A DNA stretch of 64,000 nucleotides from Plasmodiophora brassicae (GCA_039704465.1 JASFAU010000001.1:1240001-1304000); one strand, 5' to 3'. Shown: positions 40,158 to 52,900, counted from the stretch's first letter. Program-made: numbers and translations. Notes: generated from the sequence alone by a model not told the origin.

Positions 40158-43100
40158 TTACGATTCCTTAGGTTTGAGCTGGCCGGCGGATGGCCACGTG
40201 GTGACATTCGTCATTGGCAAACGTGGTCGGGTAACGTGTCGAAGCTGTTCGGGAGACCGATATAGCTGGATGAGCTCAGCGAACAGGTCCTCCTCGAGGA
40301 CGTGGTCGCCGTCGAACCTCGCCTGGAACACGTCGCAGCATAGCTCCTTGACGGCGGCGACGTCTGGCACCTCCTCGTACACGATCCGGTCCACTCGCGG
40401 CAGCATTGACCGAATCGACCGCCCGATCGCCAATACAATCGTCAGGTACCTTGACAGCAATCAAATGAGCCCAGGTGGACACAAGAGCGCTTGCTAATGC
40501 CTTACAGAGTGATGATCGTCGTCGTGCTGAGCCCACCCGAGATCGACTGCCATAGGACGACATCGGCCAGGGCGTACAGCAGGATGCCAGGTCGGCTTTC
40601 AACTTGGGGCAGGCCGCCATTGACGCCGACCGTCGTCAAAGTCCACCAATCGCTCCCGGTTGCACTGTCTCGCAACAGGGCCAGCTGGCAGTCGGCGTAC
40701 GCGTCATCAACAATGGAGACAGTGCCGTCGGGTCGCATGGCAAAGAATAACGGGTACAATCTCGGGAGCCGCATCGATGTCGATGTTCCGTTGAGTATGG
40801 CCAGCAGGAAGCTGATCTCGACATCATCCAGGACGCGTTCGTGGGCGGCGAACACAGTGTCAACATTGTCGCCGGCGCGAGTGAACCCGAAGCTGACGTC
40901 GATGGGCAATCGACCCTTTTCGGCTAGTTGCTGCCGGACCCAGGGGCTGGCGTTCCACACGAGCGAACTGTTCCCAGCGACGTTCAACTGCTGACCGAAC
41001 AGGAAATGCCCAGCACGGCTCATGTCGAGATTGTAGGGCGCCTTGGACAGGCGTCCGATGTCGTCCCCGGTAAGGTTCCGGGTCGAATCGACGTCGTTCT
41101 GGAAGAAGAGTCGCGATCCGTGAACAGATAGCGAGACCGACACATCGCTAACGATCGACGTGTTCTCAGTCGACAATCCACTGACGAACAGCATCAACGG
41201 GCCCCAAATGATCAGGCACATGATGACGACAACGGCGGCCCCAATCGCAGCCTTGATCCGCGCTGGGTAAATGTCACCACGACGACGACGCATGTGACGC
41301 CTTCTCGCGCTGGTACCAAACCTGATCAGATGGACGGTCGGGTTCCGAACGAACAGGGACCCACTAGTCGCATTCAGCAATGTACAACGTGCTGTAGATG
41401 TCTTCCAGCTTCATCCAGTCAAACATCGACAATGGGGACGGCGTGCACGTCCAGTCCCTGTCGAGCGCGGTTACGAAACGGGACAGACTCTCGAGACGGG
41501 AAACCCTACAGGATTGTACGAATCTCGAATAGGAACGGTGTGGACCTGTAGACGACGTAGAACCAGTAGGCCGGTAACGATACCTGCTGGGTGAAGAAAT
41601 GCCCTTTGGCGAACGGCGGGTATCCATCGCGAATCTGGCAGGCGCTGGCGTAGAAGTATGCGGATTTCAGGACGTGCAGTGCGATGAGGAACCCCTTTGT
41701 CGATCTCGAATCGGCGGAATTATAGCCCGTCAGCATGATGCTATGCCAGACGATGCAGTGCACGCCTTGCAGGATCGCCTTCGCGGTCAGATCCGACCTC
41801 ATATACACGATTCGATCGAGGATCATGACGCAGAACTGGCTCAGTATGGACAGGAAGTACGTCCTGACTCGTCGGTTAGCATGACAGTCTGCCAAGTAGA
41901 CCCACATGACATACAGCGGGACTTGGTTCGAAATCAGGGAATGGACAATGTTGCTGTTCGGGTTCCCAGACAGCCGTCCATACAGGTATGCAATGTAGAT
42001 GAAGCAAAGGAAGTCGAGCGTGAAGATGGGCGTGTACAGGTCTGTGCCAGTCTCCGCGAACTGAATACGCAGGCGCCCAAAGAACGCCACAAGCGACGTT
42101 TCGGCGTCCTCGGGGGCTTGCTCGGCCGACACCCGATCGTCAGGGAGCTTCCTCAGTAGCAGACGGTACCTCTGAACACGTTTCCTGTCAAACTCAAACG
42201 CGATACCACACATAACTGAACAGCCACCTGGATAAGTAGCAGGAGGACGCCGGTAAGGTTCAGGGCTAGATCTGTCCAGGACGTCGGTATGTCATCAAGA
42301 CGCGGGTACAACAGTGCACAGATCCAGGATGCAAACACGCGCATGTTGGCGGGCGTGAAGCGCAGAGCGAGCTTGACAACAACGAGGGTTTCCGTGAACG
42401 CCAGCATGCAGTACGTGAACCGGCGCTCCTCGACCGGCCGGCGAGCGCTGACCCCATACAGGAACAATGATAATGGGAAAACCAGCGAAATCAGGCTCTG
42501 CTCAACAACGTGCGACAGAAGAAACGTCAAGTGCACCCTGCAATCAGTTGTACGTCAGAGTGCGAATCGTCAAACATCGATCGGACGCATCTAACCAGAT
42601 GGCGACTCGGGCGATGAACCAATGGAGTAGCGCACTGATCAGCTCGAACAGGCGACCCTTCGTTGTACGTCCGCCGGGGCGGTCCCTGTGCAATTCATGC
42701 ACGTCGAACTCGTCGTGGGCGTCACGACGCAACCACCGTGCCCAACGGACAAGGATCGGGTCAGGAGGCAGGTCCCCCACACGAGGCACACTCCGGATAA
42801 TCTCATCGCGGAAGTCTCCAGAAGGCTCTTCGTTGTCGTCGACCCTGTGTGCGTTGTCGACGGCCCAGAACGGCTCACCGAAATCCAATGGCTGGAAAGC
42901 GTCCTGTGCCACAGAATGGTACCGCTGTCGTGCGCCTCTGCCCAGCAAAGGAACTTCCAACGTCGGTGCTGTCCAACGACGGCGGTCCTCAGCACTATCC
43001 TCCTTCTCATCATCATCATGATCATCATCGTGGACCGATCCTTCCTGCGCCTCGTGTTCGTCATCGTCGTCCTTCGCCTGGAGCTCCCTCGCTGGTGCGG

Positions 43101-46100
43101 GTTCCGATGCCGACAAGGCGACCTAAGAGACATCAGCACTCATCGATCCGGACCAGTGGACATTGGCGCACCTCCCAGCCGTCCATGCGTTTCAGGAGTT
43201 GGTCGACCGATTCCAAGCCAGTGTGCTCGTGTTCATCGAGAAGACCAGCGCGGACAAGCTTGTTCAGGATGCTGACTTCCTTGACGTCATGCTGTTCTTC
43301 GCGTCGTGGGCCCCACCGTTCGATGTACCGTCGCTGGCGCATGATGAACCCTCGCAGCAAACGTATCAGAGCGAGCTTGCGCTGGCGCCATTGCCGATGG
43401 GCGGCAACGCGCGCCCGTGTCTGATGCATGTGGATCTGGAATCGGTCGAACGTGCGCACATGCCGGAACAAGTCCAGTTCGATGGCGCGACGTTGAGCGA
43501 CGACCAGAACGAAGACGACAAAGTCGCAGGTCGAAGGCGCCGATAGTACAATGTCCAGAACGGGGCGGTACGGATCCAGCATCGGGCACGCCGCCGCGAC
43601 TTTCAGAAACACCACTATGACCAGCATGCATGATTATCAGCCGCTCGAAGGGAACATCAACCATACCAGCAAGGTTGGCACCCGCCAGGGCGGTCCAGAC
43701 GACAGTTCGTGCAGGGCGTGGGATAGTGCTTCGATCGAGGAGGTACAAGGACACCAGACAGTAGGCCAGAGCGGATACTTGCAGGCGTTCGGCGGAAACA
43801 GCCAGGAAGGTGACGATCGCCAGACCGATTAACGATACCATCTTCAGTGCCCCCACCTTCCACATGATGAACCGGCTCGACTGCACACTCGGGTTGGGAT
43901 TCTGTCCAACAGTCTTAGCATGCCGATGGATAGCATCAGGATTCTCCAGTACCTGTTCTGCAATTCGCTCGATGTGCTCGTCGCGTCGGAACGCGCGATT
44001 CTGTATCGTGCCGATCACGAGAACGATGAGCTGGACGGTCCAGTCCTTGGTGGTGATTGGACCGACACCGATCCATTGCTGGACCTCCACTGGCAATGAT
44101 GACCATGGCAACAATGGAGAGATAGTATCGGGTGGAAGAAATGTTTGGGCCGACGCGAGCACCCAGCGCGCCCACAACAATATGGCCCAGAACCAGGTCA
44201 GCACAGGAAATACGCGAGGGGCCCCGATTCGACCGACTCGCATTATAATGGCCACAATGGCAACGTTAATGCAACCCAGAAGCGTGCGCCGTTGCAGGAT
44301 GGCACAGGTGACCAGAATGACCAAAGTCACCTCAAGCATGTTGCCGCGAGTTACCAGCGCCAAGATCGTGTCGATCGAGAACGCTTGCCGCCACTGCATG
44401 TCGTTGTAGACGCGGTCGCATACGATCTGGATGGTTACGATGGAGAACGCGATTAGTGGGACGGCAAGGGATGACAAGCCAACCCAGGACAAGACCAAGT
44501 ACAATGTCGCGTTGACGTTCATGACGACTAACACAAGATGGAACCCATAGACTAGGAGGATATCCAACATGCAAACCGAGACCAAGATGCGTTCGCCCCC
44601 GGAGCCAACCAGCAGAACCTTCAGCGCGAACAGAGACAGCATGGCCGAGGTCAGGGTTGGATCCAGAAGCGACACCATGAACAGCAGCGTCGTGGACACA
44701 TTACGAAACATGGGCGCCACCCATCGCGACACAAACCCCGATAACTTCTGACGAACCAGGACCAGGTCTTCATTGTTTTCAAGCCGTGTCGTTGACGTAA
44801 CAAGACGAAGATAATGAAGTTGTAAGGCGCCCATGCCGATCATCGGGAGAAGAGCAGCGGGTAAGTTGCTTTCATTGATGGGAACGATACCGATAAACTT
44901 GAACAAACTTGGAAATCGCCGCCAAAGGGAAGATGTTGTTGTCGATATGACGCGCAGCTGGAATGCGAATTGCAGGAGGAACGCGCAGATCGAGAGCGGT
45001 GCGGCTATGACCCAGATCAGGTATAGGCGGCGACGTGTCAACGAGACACGCAGGACAACGTGTAAAACGGCGAACAGGAGCTGGACGGCCAAGACCAGCG
45101 ATGCATCGTGGGTGGCAGCGATGATTATGGCGGTTGCGTCACAGGCAATGCCTCCTAGTTCACCGAACAATGCGGCGCCAGATCGCCCCAGCAGGAGTGT
45201 CGTATTGTCGTTGTCATTGTAATGCAGAACGTGCAATCGCATGATGCTGGTCGCGTAGACCGTCGTGATCCAGATCCAATCCGACAGAGTGACGTCGAAC
45301 ATGACAACGATATCGTTGACGGTGTATGCGAATAACGCGATGGTAATGGGGATGACAACACAGGACCGCCAGAAGCATGCCGTCCGACATGGCGATGCTA
45401 TAGCGAACACGCCAATCGCGACGAAGACGGCGTGAAACAATTTCGCATGTTGCACGCCAAGGATGATTATGGACAGCGAGGAGATGGGAGCGAGGGCGGC
45501 CTGAACGTACCTTGCCGCCTTGACGACGACTGGGTTGGGCGCATAACGCTGCGGGTCTCTCAACGGAGCATTACGGGAAACATAAGTCGTCGATGAAAAG
45601 AACCCAATCACAACGATGTGCAAGACGAGTGCAGGCAACGAAGTACCCGATAGGCCATGCACAGCAACGGATGTGTGATCCTCAACGGCGCTCAGGCAGA
45701 TGTACTCGGCGCCCACCTGCAAGAATGCGACCGCGATGACACCAAGAGCGGCGCGATGCGACTGGATGACAAGAGACACTGATCCAATACACATCAGAAA
45801 CGTGCCTGGAACCGATCGTAGCGATACGCCCATGATCAAGATTAGTGCCCATCCTGCAGGAACGATATTCAAAAGAGCGTTACTTCAGGTAAACGCAGGG
45901 CGTACACACCTAGAGATCCGACATGTCGCTTCGCTGACGCGATGGCCGGTTCTGCTGGTATGTTCTTCAGCGGCGGTGCTTCACTTGGAATAGGGATGTA
46001 CATCGTATCAGCATCATCACTGGTTTCACTGATGTCGACGACACCCGCGTTAGTCGACAAGTAGACGAGGACCGCCTGGAGTAGCGACGTGATCACGCTG

Positions 46101-46917
46101 GACGGCATCTTGCCGAACAGTAGCGTGATGACGGGAACGGGTGGCAAAAGTGATAGAAACCGAAGTAAGAGGAGGTGAGCGATAACGGCGCATACAAAGC
46201 CACGTGCTAATGGCGAACCACGCGCCGTTGGCAGAGGACCCGATCTTGACAGGCGGAGAACGCCTGCCATGCACAGCGCAATGTAGACAATACCGACGAA
46301 GGACACATTAGTCAGAGGGACAATAATCAGCAGCGTTAGCACGACAATGTCGACGAGACCCATCCGATTGAGATACTTCAGGACCATGGGTCCGATATCG
46401 CGTCGTTCATCGCTGCCTCTGTGCTCCTGACGATATGCAACTCGGGCCACAGCGGAGACGACGACGATCAGTTCAGGCCAGAGAGCTTCAAGAGCGGTGA
46501 GCCACGACTGGATCCTGCACGCACAAAGGTCAGCTGGCTCAAGCATTGCCGGTAGATGCTCCATGGACCTTCGGTATCCAATGACAGATATAACGGGAAC
46601 GCTCTCAGGGAACAGAAGTGCCACTGCCTGTAGCGTGATCTGCAAGATTGTAATACCAATCGAAACATGCAGAACAAGACTGATATCAGTGCAATGCCGA
46701 AGCCAATTCTGTCGCTCCTGGTTGATCAGGTCGTTCATAATGATGAGTTTCCTGATCACAGGGACGACGAGCACCGCCGCGAAGATGGACGAGAACAGGT
46801 CGGTCCTGGCAGCGCTGGCTAATCACGTGAACCGTCAGTAAGGCACGGCTGATCCGCAATCTTCGCAGACGTTGACATACCAATCAACACGGCCAGCCAC
46901 ATGATATTCGCGAACAT
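40158..46917 (-). CDS. PIEZO: PIEZO mechanosensitive cation channel
   Basis: Ten exons, all in phase: 46917-46881, 46818-45910, 45853-43667, 43614-43172, 43122-42596, 42537-42217, 42184-41510, 41457-41365, 41309-40506 and 40449-40158, giving about 2,095 residues. The N-terminal two thirds are serial membrane helices (the blade). An acidic loop lies in exon 5 (with runs such as DDDDEHEAQE). The C-terminal anchor carries PF-x2-E-x6-W, split by the exon 7/8 intron (PFLFEIRTI / LDWTC). The outer helix (VVVIMCLIIWGPLMLF), an extracellular cap with several N-x-S/T sites, the inner pore helix (LYLTIVLAIGRSIR) and the C-terminal domain (YEEVPDV, CCDVFQAR, LEEDLFAELIQLYRSPE) follow the animal PIEZO order exactly. 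Complete and apparently functional. Exon 1 is a 37-nt start exon. Confidence 0.93.
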
Positions 46918-47196
46918 GATTCCCGTCCACGACCACCCACGTTGAACAACGGATGACTGAACCGTACCATCGATCGCGCCTTACGTGTTTGGCGTCAGGT
47001 CTATCGCCTCACCGAGATGTTTCTCGTGCCATTCACGGTCTCATGACGACTCTGGAAACAACGATCACAGCCAGACGTGACTCGTCGCCCCTTCAAGATA
47101 CTGCTGCGTAAGCCGGTTCCCCAGCACACAGTATAGGGACCGGTGGCAACCGCGCTGAAGGCGTCCCTATACAGGTGGCGCGGCGCTGTCGGACGG

Positions 47197-47564
47197 TTTA
47201 GTTTAGTTTAGTTTAGTTTATTTGTGTTTCGCGCTTTTCAGGCAGGCGCCTCGGTCTCGGGCCCGAGGACCGTAGGATCGCTTCCAGAACGGCAGCTTCT
47301 CCCGGCCTGGGAGTGCCGGCCTGTCACCTTTGTGCTGGGATCTCGCAGGTTGGCGACTCCGGGGCGAGTCTGAGGGCTCAATGAGCACCCCACAGGTTCG
47401 TAGACTTTGATCTTCCTCACTGTGGTAGATCTGGCTACACTACTGACGACATCCACCCCCACGTGGGAGGTGGTCACCTGTTTTACAGGCGCCCCTTCGC
47501 CTTCCAACGTGCTCAAGTGATCCCCTAAGAAAACTCCTAAACGACACTTACTGGGCTGTCGGGC
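47197..47564 (-). mobile_element. Probable 3' end of a non-LTR retroelement (tentative)
   Basis: On the minus strand a non-coding, GC-rich stretch ends in an AATAAA (47216-47221) followed by a short tandem tail of CTAAA units (plus strand TTTAG x4, 47197-47220). Such a tail is typical of 5'-truncated LINE-like insertions. GCTGTCGGAC at 47185-47194 recurs with one mismatch at 47555-47564, which could be a target-site duplication. No reverse-transcriptase motif is present, so the element, if real, is a short dead fragment. The alternative is the 3' UTR and poly(A) signal of the zinc-repeat gene at 47926. Confidence 0.4.
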
Positions 47565-47925
47565 ACCCATAACATTTAGGCCCTGTGGCCTTGGCGGGGC
47601 AGGGTAGCCTGCACCGCGAGATCTCGTTGGTTGTGTAGAAATGGGCTCCGGTCTACAGTTGCATATCAGCACGGCTTTGTTCTTCGTTCTGGGTGGTGTT
47701 TTCGGACGGTTGGATTCATCAGGGAATTCGAGACGCAATGGCCGTATGATCAGAAGGGGCCTCCTGCTCAGGAATGCCAAGTCTGGGCGCACACGCGCAC
47801 AGCGCATCGCTTCCAGGGCAGCTAAAACGGCAACAATGTATTTTATCCGGTAAACGTTGCACACACGACGCTTGCGTTGCGCGTGCATTCAGGTGACGGT
47901 ACTTCCACAAAGGTTGCACATGGGC

Positions 47926-49569
47926 TTACGGCCCCATGCAGACAGACGTCTCCACCACCCCAGACCTTGCAGCGAGGCGGCTTTCGACCTTGCGAGCACA
48001 TTCGTTACACGTGTACCTCCGTTGCCCATGACTACAGAACCGTCTACCACCGCACGGCCTGCAATTATATTTCCACCGTCCATGAACACAGAAGCGAGTT
48101 CCACCACACTCCTTGCAGTCGCTTTTCCGGCGCCCATGGTGACAGACGCCGTTCCCGCCGCATTCTTTGCAGTAGTACTTGTATTGCCGATGGACACAGA
48201 AGCTAGATCCGCCGCAGTCCCTGCAGCGGCTCTTCTGCCGCCCATGCTCGCACAAGGTTTTAATCCCGCTCTTCTTGCGCGTGTGCATCTGACGTAGACA
48301 AGTCCCTTTTCCGTTGCGCGCCTTGCGCCCGTTCTTGTAGAGTCTCATGCCGTCACACTCCGTACAGAGCCACTTCGGCCGTCCATGCACACAGATGCTA
48401 CTCGCACGACAATCCTCGCACTGGCGCGTTCGATGTCCATGCTCACAAAAGCCAGTCCCGTCGCATTCCATGCAGAAGCCCTGAGTTATGCCGTGCACGC
48501 ATCGCTGACGGATTCGTCTGGTCGATTTCTTGCTTCTGACAGGAACTGAGCTGGGGCTTATCCGGTGACACAATGAATCATTTGGATCAGCAGAACCGGA
48601 CTCGCCAATCGCTCCTGAATTTCCCTGTGCCTGCGAACAGTGGTCGGTGCTGGGGGCTGCACAGCAATCTGCAATGCAACTCCACCAATGGTGGCAGGAA
48701 ATGCGGTAATGATGGTAGGACTGTCGAGCTGGACAGCAACTGGGACATGAGAAATGGAGCGCATCGGCGCATGGATCAAACCAGTCCCAACCCGCACAGC
48801 CGTTCGAGTTCCGAGAGTTCACTAGGTCTAATGTGCTGGGGTTAGACCGGATCCGCGCATCAACTCGAAGAACATTTAAGCCGTCGTTATGGTAGGCTGG
48901 CACTTGGAGCTGACAGCTTGATGGATGCAATATACCTGAAGTGGGACCTATCAGGTATTCCACGCCGTGTTGATTGGTAAAGAGCCCCCAATCGCACCAA
49001 CCGAATCCGACCGGAACGTGTGGTCGAGAACCAACGGAGCCAGGCGCATTGCACAAGGAGGTGCTTTCCCAACACTGAGCACCAGCGCAAGACCGAGCGC
49101 AGCGACAGCAACTGATGTGGTCGTTGCCATTGCAGTTCGAACAAGCGATCAGGGAGGCCGGACAGGTCGTATCGACTACTGAAGATGCATGTTGGTTTGT
49201 CGACAATGACCCATCAGCGACAGATTGAGCCGTAGTGGGACACGCACTCAGCGAAGGATCACAATGATTGACAGGGTCGGCGTAGAGAAGAAACGAGTCA
49301 GCATCAAAGTCGGCGAGGTCTGTATCCTGCGATATGGAGATATAGGGACCTCCAGCAGGCGTCCACGAAGTCGAACAGTGGAGCCAGGGGTTGTCGGTCG
49401 GCGCTGAAGTGCCTGCACGAGGAGGCGACGTCCTCGAGATTACTGCCGTGTCGTTTCGCAGGGCTGCCATTGATTCGGCGACCACGCTCCAGGAGGCAGG
49501 CGCAGCAATAGACATTAGTACCAGACATCGCACGAGCCGGACCACGACGACCGCAACTGGAGCTGACAT
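47926..49569 (-). CDS. Cys/His zinc-repeat protein with hydrophobic N-terminus
   Basis: About 547 residues from Met 49569. The first 27 residues are a hydrophobic, signal-like stretch (VAVVVVRLVRCLVLMSIAAP). Residues 30-360 are Ser/Thr/Cys/Trp-rich, with a Cys cluster (CSNCNGNDHISCCRC), and resemble no family I know. From about 365 to the end lie eight or nine tandem units of about 17 residues with consensus C-x-H-G-x3-(K/R)-x2-C-x2-C-G-G, for example FCEHGHRTRQCEDC, LCEHGRQKSRCRDCGG and VCHHGRRKSDCKECGG. One unit is degenerate (LYKNGRKARNGK). Each C-x-H...C-x2-C set could hold one zinc. Similar arrays occur in other protists and large algal viruses, to my recollection. An extracellular leader with intracellular-type zinc repeats is odd, so a missed intron or downstream start is possible. 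Confidence 0.6.
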   Translation of the reverse strand: MSAPVAVVVVRLVRCLVLMSIAAPASWSVVAESMAALRNDTAVISRTSPPRAGTSAPTDNPWLHCSTSWTPAGGPYISISQDTDLADFDADSFLLYADPVNHCDPSLSACPTTAQSVADGSLSTNQHASSVVDTTCPASLIACSNCNGNDHISCCRCARSCAGAQCWESTSLCNAPGSVGSRPHVPVGFGWCDWGLFTNQHGVEYLIGPTSGILHPSSCQLQVPAYHNDGLNVLRVDARIRSNPSTLDLVNSRNSNGCAGWDWFDPCADALHFSCPSCCPARQSYHHYRISCHHWWSCIADCCAAPSTDHCSQAQGNSGAIGESGSADPNDSLCHRISPSSVPVRSKKSTRRIRQRCVHGITQGFCMECDGTGFCEHGHRTRQCEDCRASSICVHGRPKWLCTECDGMRLYKNGRKARNGKGTCLRQMHTRKKSGIKTLCEHGRQKSRCRDCGGSSFCVHRQYKYYCKECGGNGVCHHGRRKSDCKECGGTRFCVHGRWKYNCRPCGGRRFCSHGQRRYTCNECARKVESRLAARSGVVETSVCMGP

Positions 49570-49946
49570 CAAAATCACAGTTTGCCGAAGTGGGGGTACA
49601 ACTACTACGGTAGTTCGTAGTCGACGGTAGTCCGTGGAGGGTAGCCGCCAGTGCCGACTGCCGTGGGCCGTGGGCCAGTGGCACTGGCAGACGTAGCAGC
49701 CCCCGTGGCCCGTTGTGAGAATTGCGAACTGAATCGAATCGTACGCAGTGCGGCCTGTCTGTCCGGCAACGACACTGACCCATGCAGTGAGCAAGAGTGG
49801 GACGAACCAGACGTTTGTACTATTGTGAACGTTGACGTGTGGCGGTCACCGGCGCCGGTCTCACGCGTGTACCCCCATGATACGATCATTATGATTAAGG
49901 GGACAGGTGGGCGGCTAGACGACCGCGTCGTGCAGACGTCGCGGCG
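49570..49946. promoter_or_regulatory. Divergent promoter region
   Basis: 377 bases between the divergent zinc-repeat and Slo channel starts. Open frames continue into it from the minus-strand gene (to 49794), so its true start could lie upstream. No clear motif is seen apart from a short TACTACGGTAGTTCGTAGT-like inverted pattern near 49605. Confidence 0.35.
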
Positions 49947-52900
49947 ATGATCGCCGGTGAAGCGCCCGGTGGTGTCGCTGCCGCCGAGAGCGGCGATGAC
50001 CGGTCGATATCCAGTTACGGCGATGAACTATGCAATGGGTTCCTGAAGATAATGCGCAACGAAGTCAACATGTACAAGCGCGCCGTCACCGCCTACGAGT
50101 CGTCCGCCATCCGAAGCATCGTAGACGTTACGCTAGCGGTCTGGCACCTTCCTGATAAGAAACACCAACGCGCACTGACCTCCGGAACGTTAGATTGCCG
50201 GCATAACGAGCACCGTTCTGTTCGTCGTGTCATCGTACTTCCCAAACAGCACGATCGTATCCACGATTGAGTTGGTCCTGGCCATCATGTTCGCTGTCGA
50301 CTTCTGTATCAGCCTGTTTGCTCGCGGGTATCAGTTCCTTTTCACCAAGGAAGGCATCGTCGACCTGTTGTCCGTGATACCGCTGATCGCCAGCCCAGGC
50401 GACAACGGCTTCGACTCGGTGGTCGGCCTTGCCAGGTCCAACATAGCTGTGATCCGCGTGTTCAAATCCCTGAAAGCTCTGCGTGTTCTGCGGGTGGTTC
50501 GTGTCGTTCGCGTGTATCGCGTTATCGTCCTGCTGCGAGACAGTGTCCAGCAGCAGATCGCCGTAACGCTCGTCATCGGCTCGGCCATCGTCGTCATGTT
50601 CGCCGCCATCTTCCAGATGCTGCAGGGAGACATCACGTTCTTCAACAGTTGCTACTTCATCGCTCAGACGATGACCACGGTCGGATTCGGCGAGGTTAGC
50701 TTGAGTGAGACGTCGTTTGGGGCGAACAACTATGCACTGACGGTGCGTCGCCAGGTCATGCCGACAAACGTCCGATCAAGACTGTTCACCGTGCTGGTGG
50801 CGATTGCAACCTGGACATTGATTCCAATGCAAGCGATGCGCACGATTGAGCTGTCGCGTCAGACTGGCAACACTCTGTCACAATTCGTGCCGAGCGACCT
50901 TCACCAGCACGTGATCCTCATTCTGCAGGGTCCTTTCGCCATCGAGGAGATCCACGAGTTTCTCTCTGAGTTCTTCCACACATTCCATGGGCCGTCTCCT
51001 TACCGGGTCGTGATTCTCGGGCGAAAACGAACGTTGAAGTTGCTGACAGCATCGTTGAAAACGACACCCTATGCCGACCTAGTCGACCTGGTGATCGGGT
51101 CGGTGCACGAGGACAACGATCTGCACCGGTGCGCGTTATCGCTGGCGTCGGCCGTGTTCACGTTACCACACCGGTCATGCGTCACCCGACAACAAGAGAT
51201 CGACGAGGACAACGAGTCGTTGCTGGCAGCGATCTCGGTGAAGAACGTGTGCCCGAACGTGCCCGTTTACGTCCAGGTGAACAACCCCGAAGTCCAGGAC
51301 CATATCCTGTGGCGAACGGTCAACAAGTTCCCGAACGTCCAGCTCATTTGCAGCAACCAGCTATCGGTAGCGCTGCTGGCCCAGTCGTGCCTGTGCCCTG
51401 GGTTCCACGTCCTGGTCGGCAACCTGCTCCAATCCTACAACGCGCCATCGGTACAACAGGTCCCACTCACGAACTGGATCGACGAATGTATCGCTCATCA
51501 TTTTACATCTACGAACCATTGCTGACTGTGGTTGGTAGATGAATGGGGCGCCAGTCACTCCGTTGTTCCAACTGTGTTCAGCCAGTACTTCCATGGGCGG
51601 ATGTTTCGCGATGCCGCGTTGATGTTGCAGGAGAAGCTGGGCATCATACCAATCGCGTTGACCACTCGGGACCAGCATGGCACGCTCGGGGTTGCACTGA
51701 ACCCGCAGGATCGCGTCATAGAAGCCGGCGAACTCGTCTACGTTATTGCACGAAGGTGCGTTCCTGTTGCTCGGGCGTATTCGAAGCTTACCAAACGCCG
51801 GTGTGCATGTCTCTGTGTGTGCAGCATTGAGCACAGTGCCAAGGTGGCAACGTTTACCATGCCGGAAGCCGGCGAACAGACGGCGATCGACGCCGCCAGG
51901 ACGTTCCTGGACCGCAAGAAGCAGACCAGCGAGCTGAGCAAGAGGGTGACTAGCGACCCGAAACGGTCGCTGCAGAGCGCGTTCCAAATGGATTCGGGCA
52001 CGCTGCATGGGCTGTCTATGCCGGCCATCAAAACGGACAGGAAACGGAACCTGCCACCGATCATCCCCATTGACAGCGTCGAGTTCAGCGACCACATCAT
52101 CATCACCGGCTTCATCGACATCCGCATCTGCACGTTCCTGTTCACGTTCAGGAAATCGCAGCAGTACCAACGAGGGCGGATCCCGATCGTCATCGTCCCG
52201 GACCATCTTCCCGACCTTGCCATACGGGAGGCCATTGGCCAATTCGAAGACGTCTACATGGTCATCGGCAGCCTAAACGACGACGACCTGCTTCTCCGAA
52301 TCAATCTCGTATGCGTCATCGGGAATGCCATGATGTCGTTTCTAATCGGTGTCGTAGATCGCGGCGAGTCATACGATAATGTTTTCGAACCCGGCCAACG
52401 GCGTGGATCGGAACCTGCAAGCCCACGCGACGAGGCACTACGAGATGGTCGTCGATACGGACGTGGCGGCCATTACCAACCTGATCGCGCTGGAACGATT
52501 CCTGGCCAAACGCAAGAACCCGAACGCTTCCAACGTCATGTTCCAGCTGCAGTTCAAGAGCAACCTCAAATTCCTCAGGCCCAACCTGTACGATGCCCAC
52601 TCGACGAACGGCAGAGCGCAGGCGCAATGGAATGCACCGTTGCCGCTTCTCCAGTCCGACCTGAAATTCAGCAGCGCCGCAGCAGACGCCAAAGGTGGGG
52701 TCGCGAGTGCAAACGCGTTCGCTCGCCTTGTTCTGACCGATTTGCGACAGTGCATCTGGCCGGGACACCACAGTCGATGGCCGCCATGTGCTTCCACTGT
52801 CCGCACATCTTCCACATCGTGAACGCTCTGCTGTTCGGGACGCCCACCCCGGGGCATCGTTCGTGGCATATGCAGGTGGCGCTGGTGGCCGTCCCGGAAC

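Noticed and set aside
43287..43560. Arg/Pro-rich end of the long PIEZO open frame
   Set aside because: The frame runs past the true donor at 43667. After splicing to 43614 the other frame continues the PIEZO sequence.
47238..47888. Minus-strand 216-codon frame as a protein gene
   Set aside because: Low protein-like character, rich in Arg/Pro/Ser, no start context, and it overlaps the probable retroelement tail.
52379..52750. Arg/Gln-rich stretch in the long K+ channel frame
   Set aside because: Wrong frame between two real introns (52309-52357 and 52707-52750). The spliced frame matches RCK sequence.
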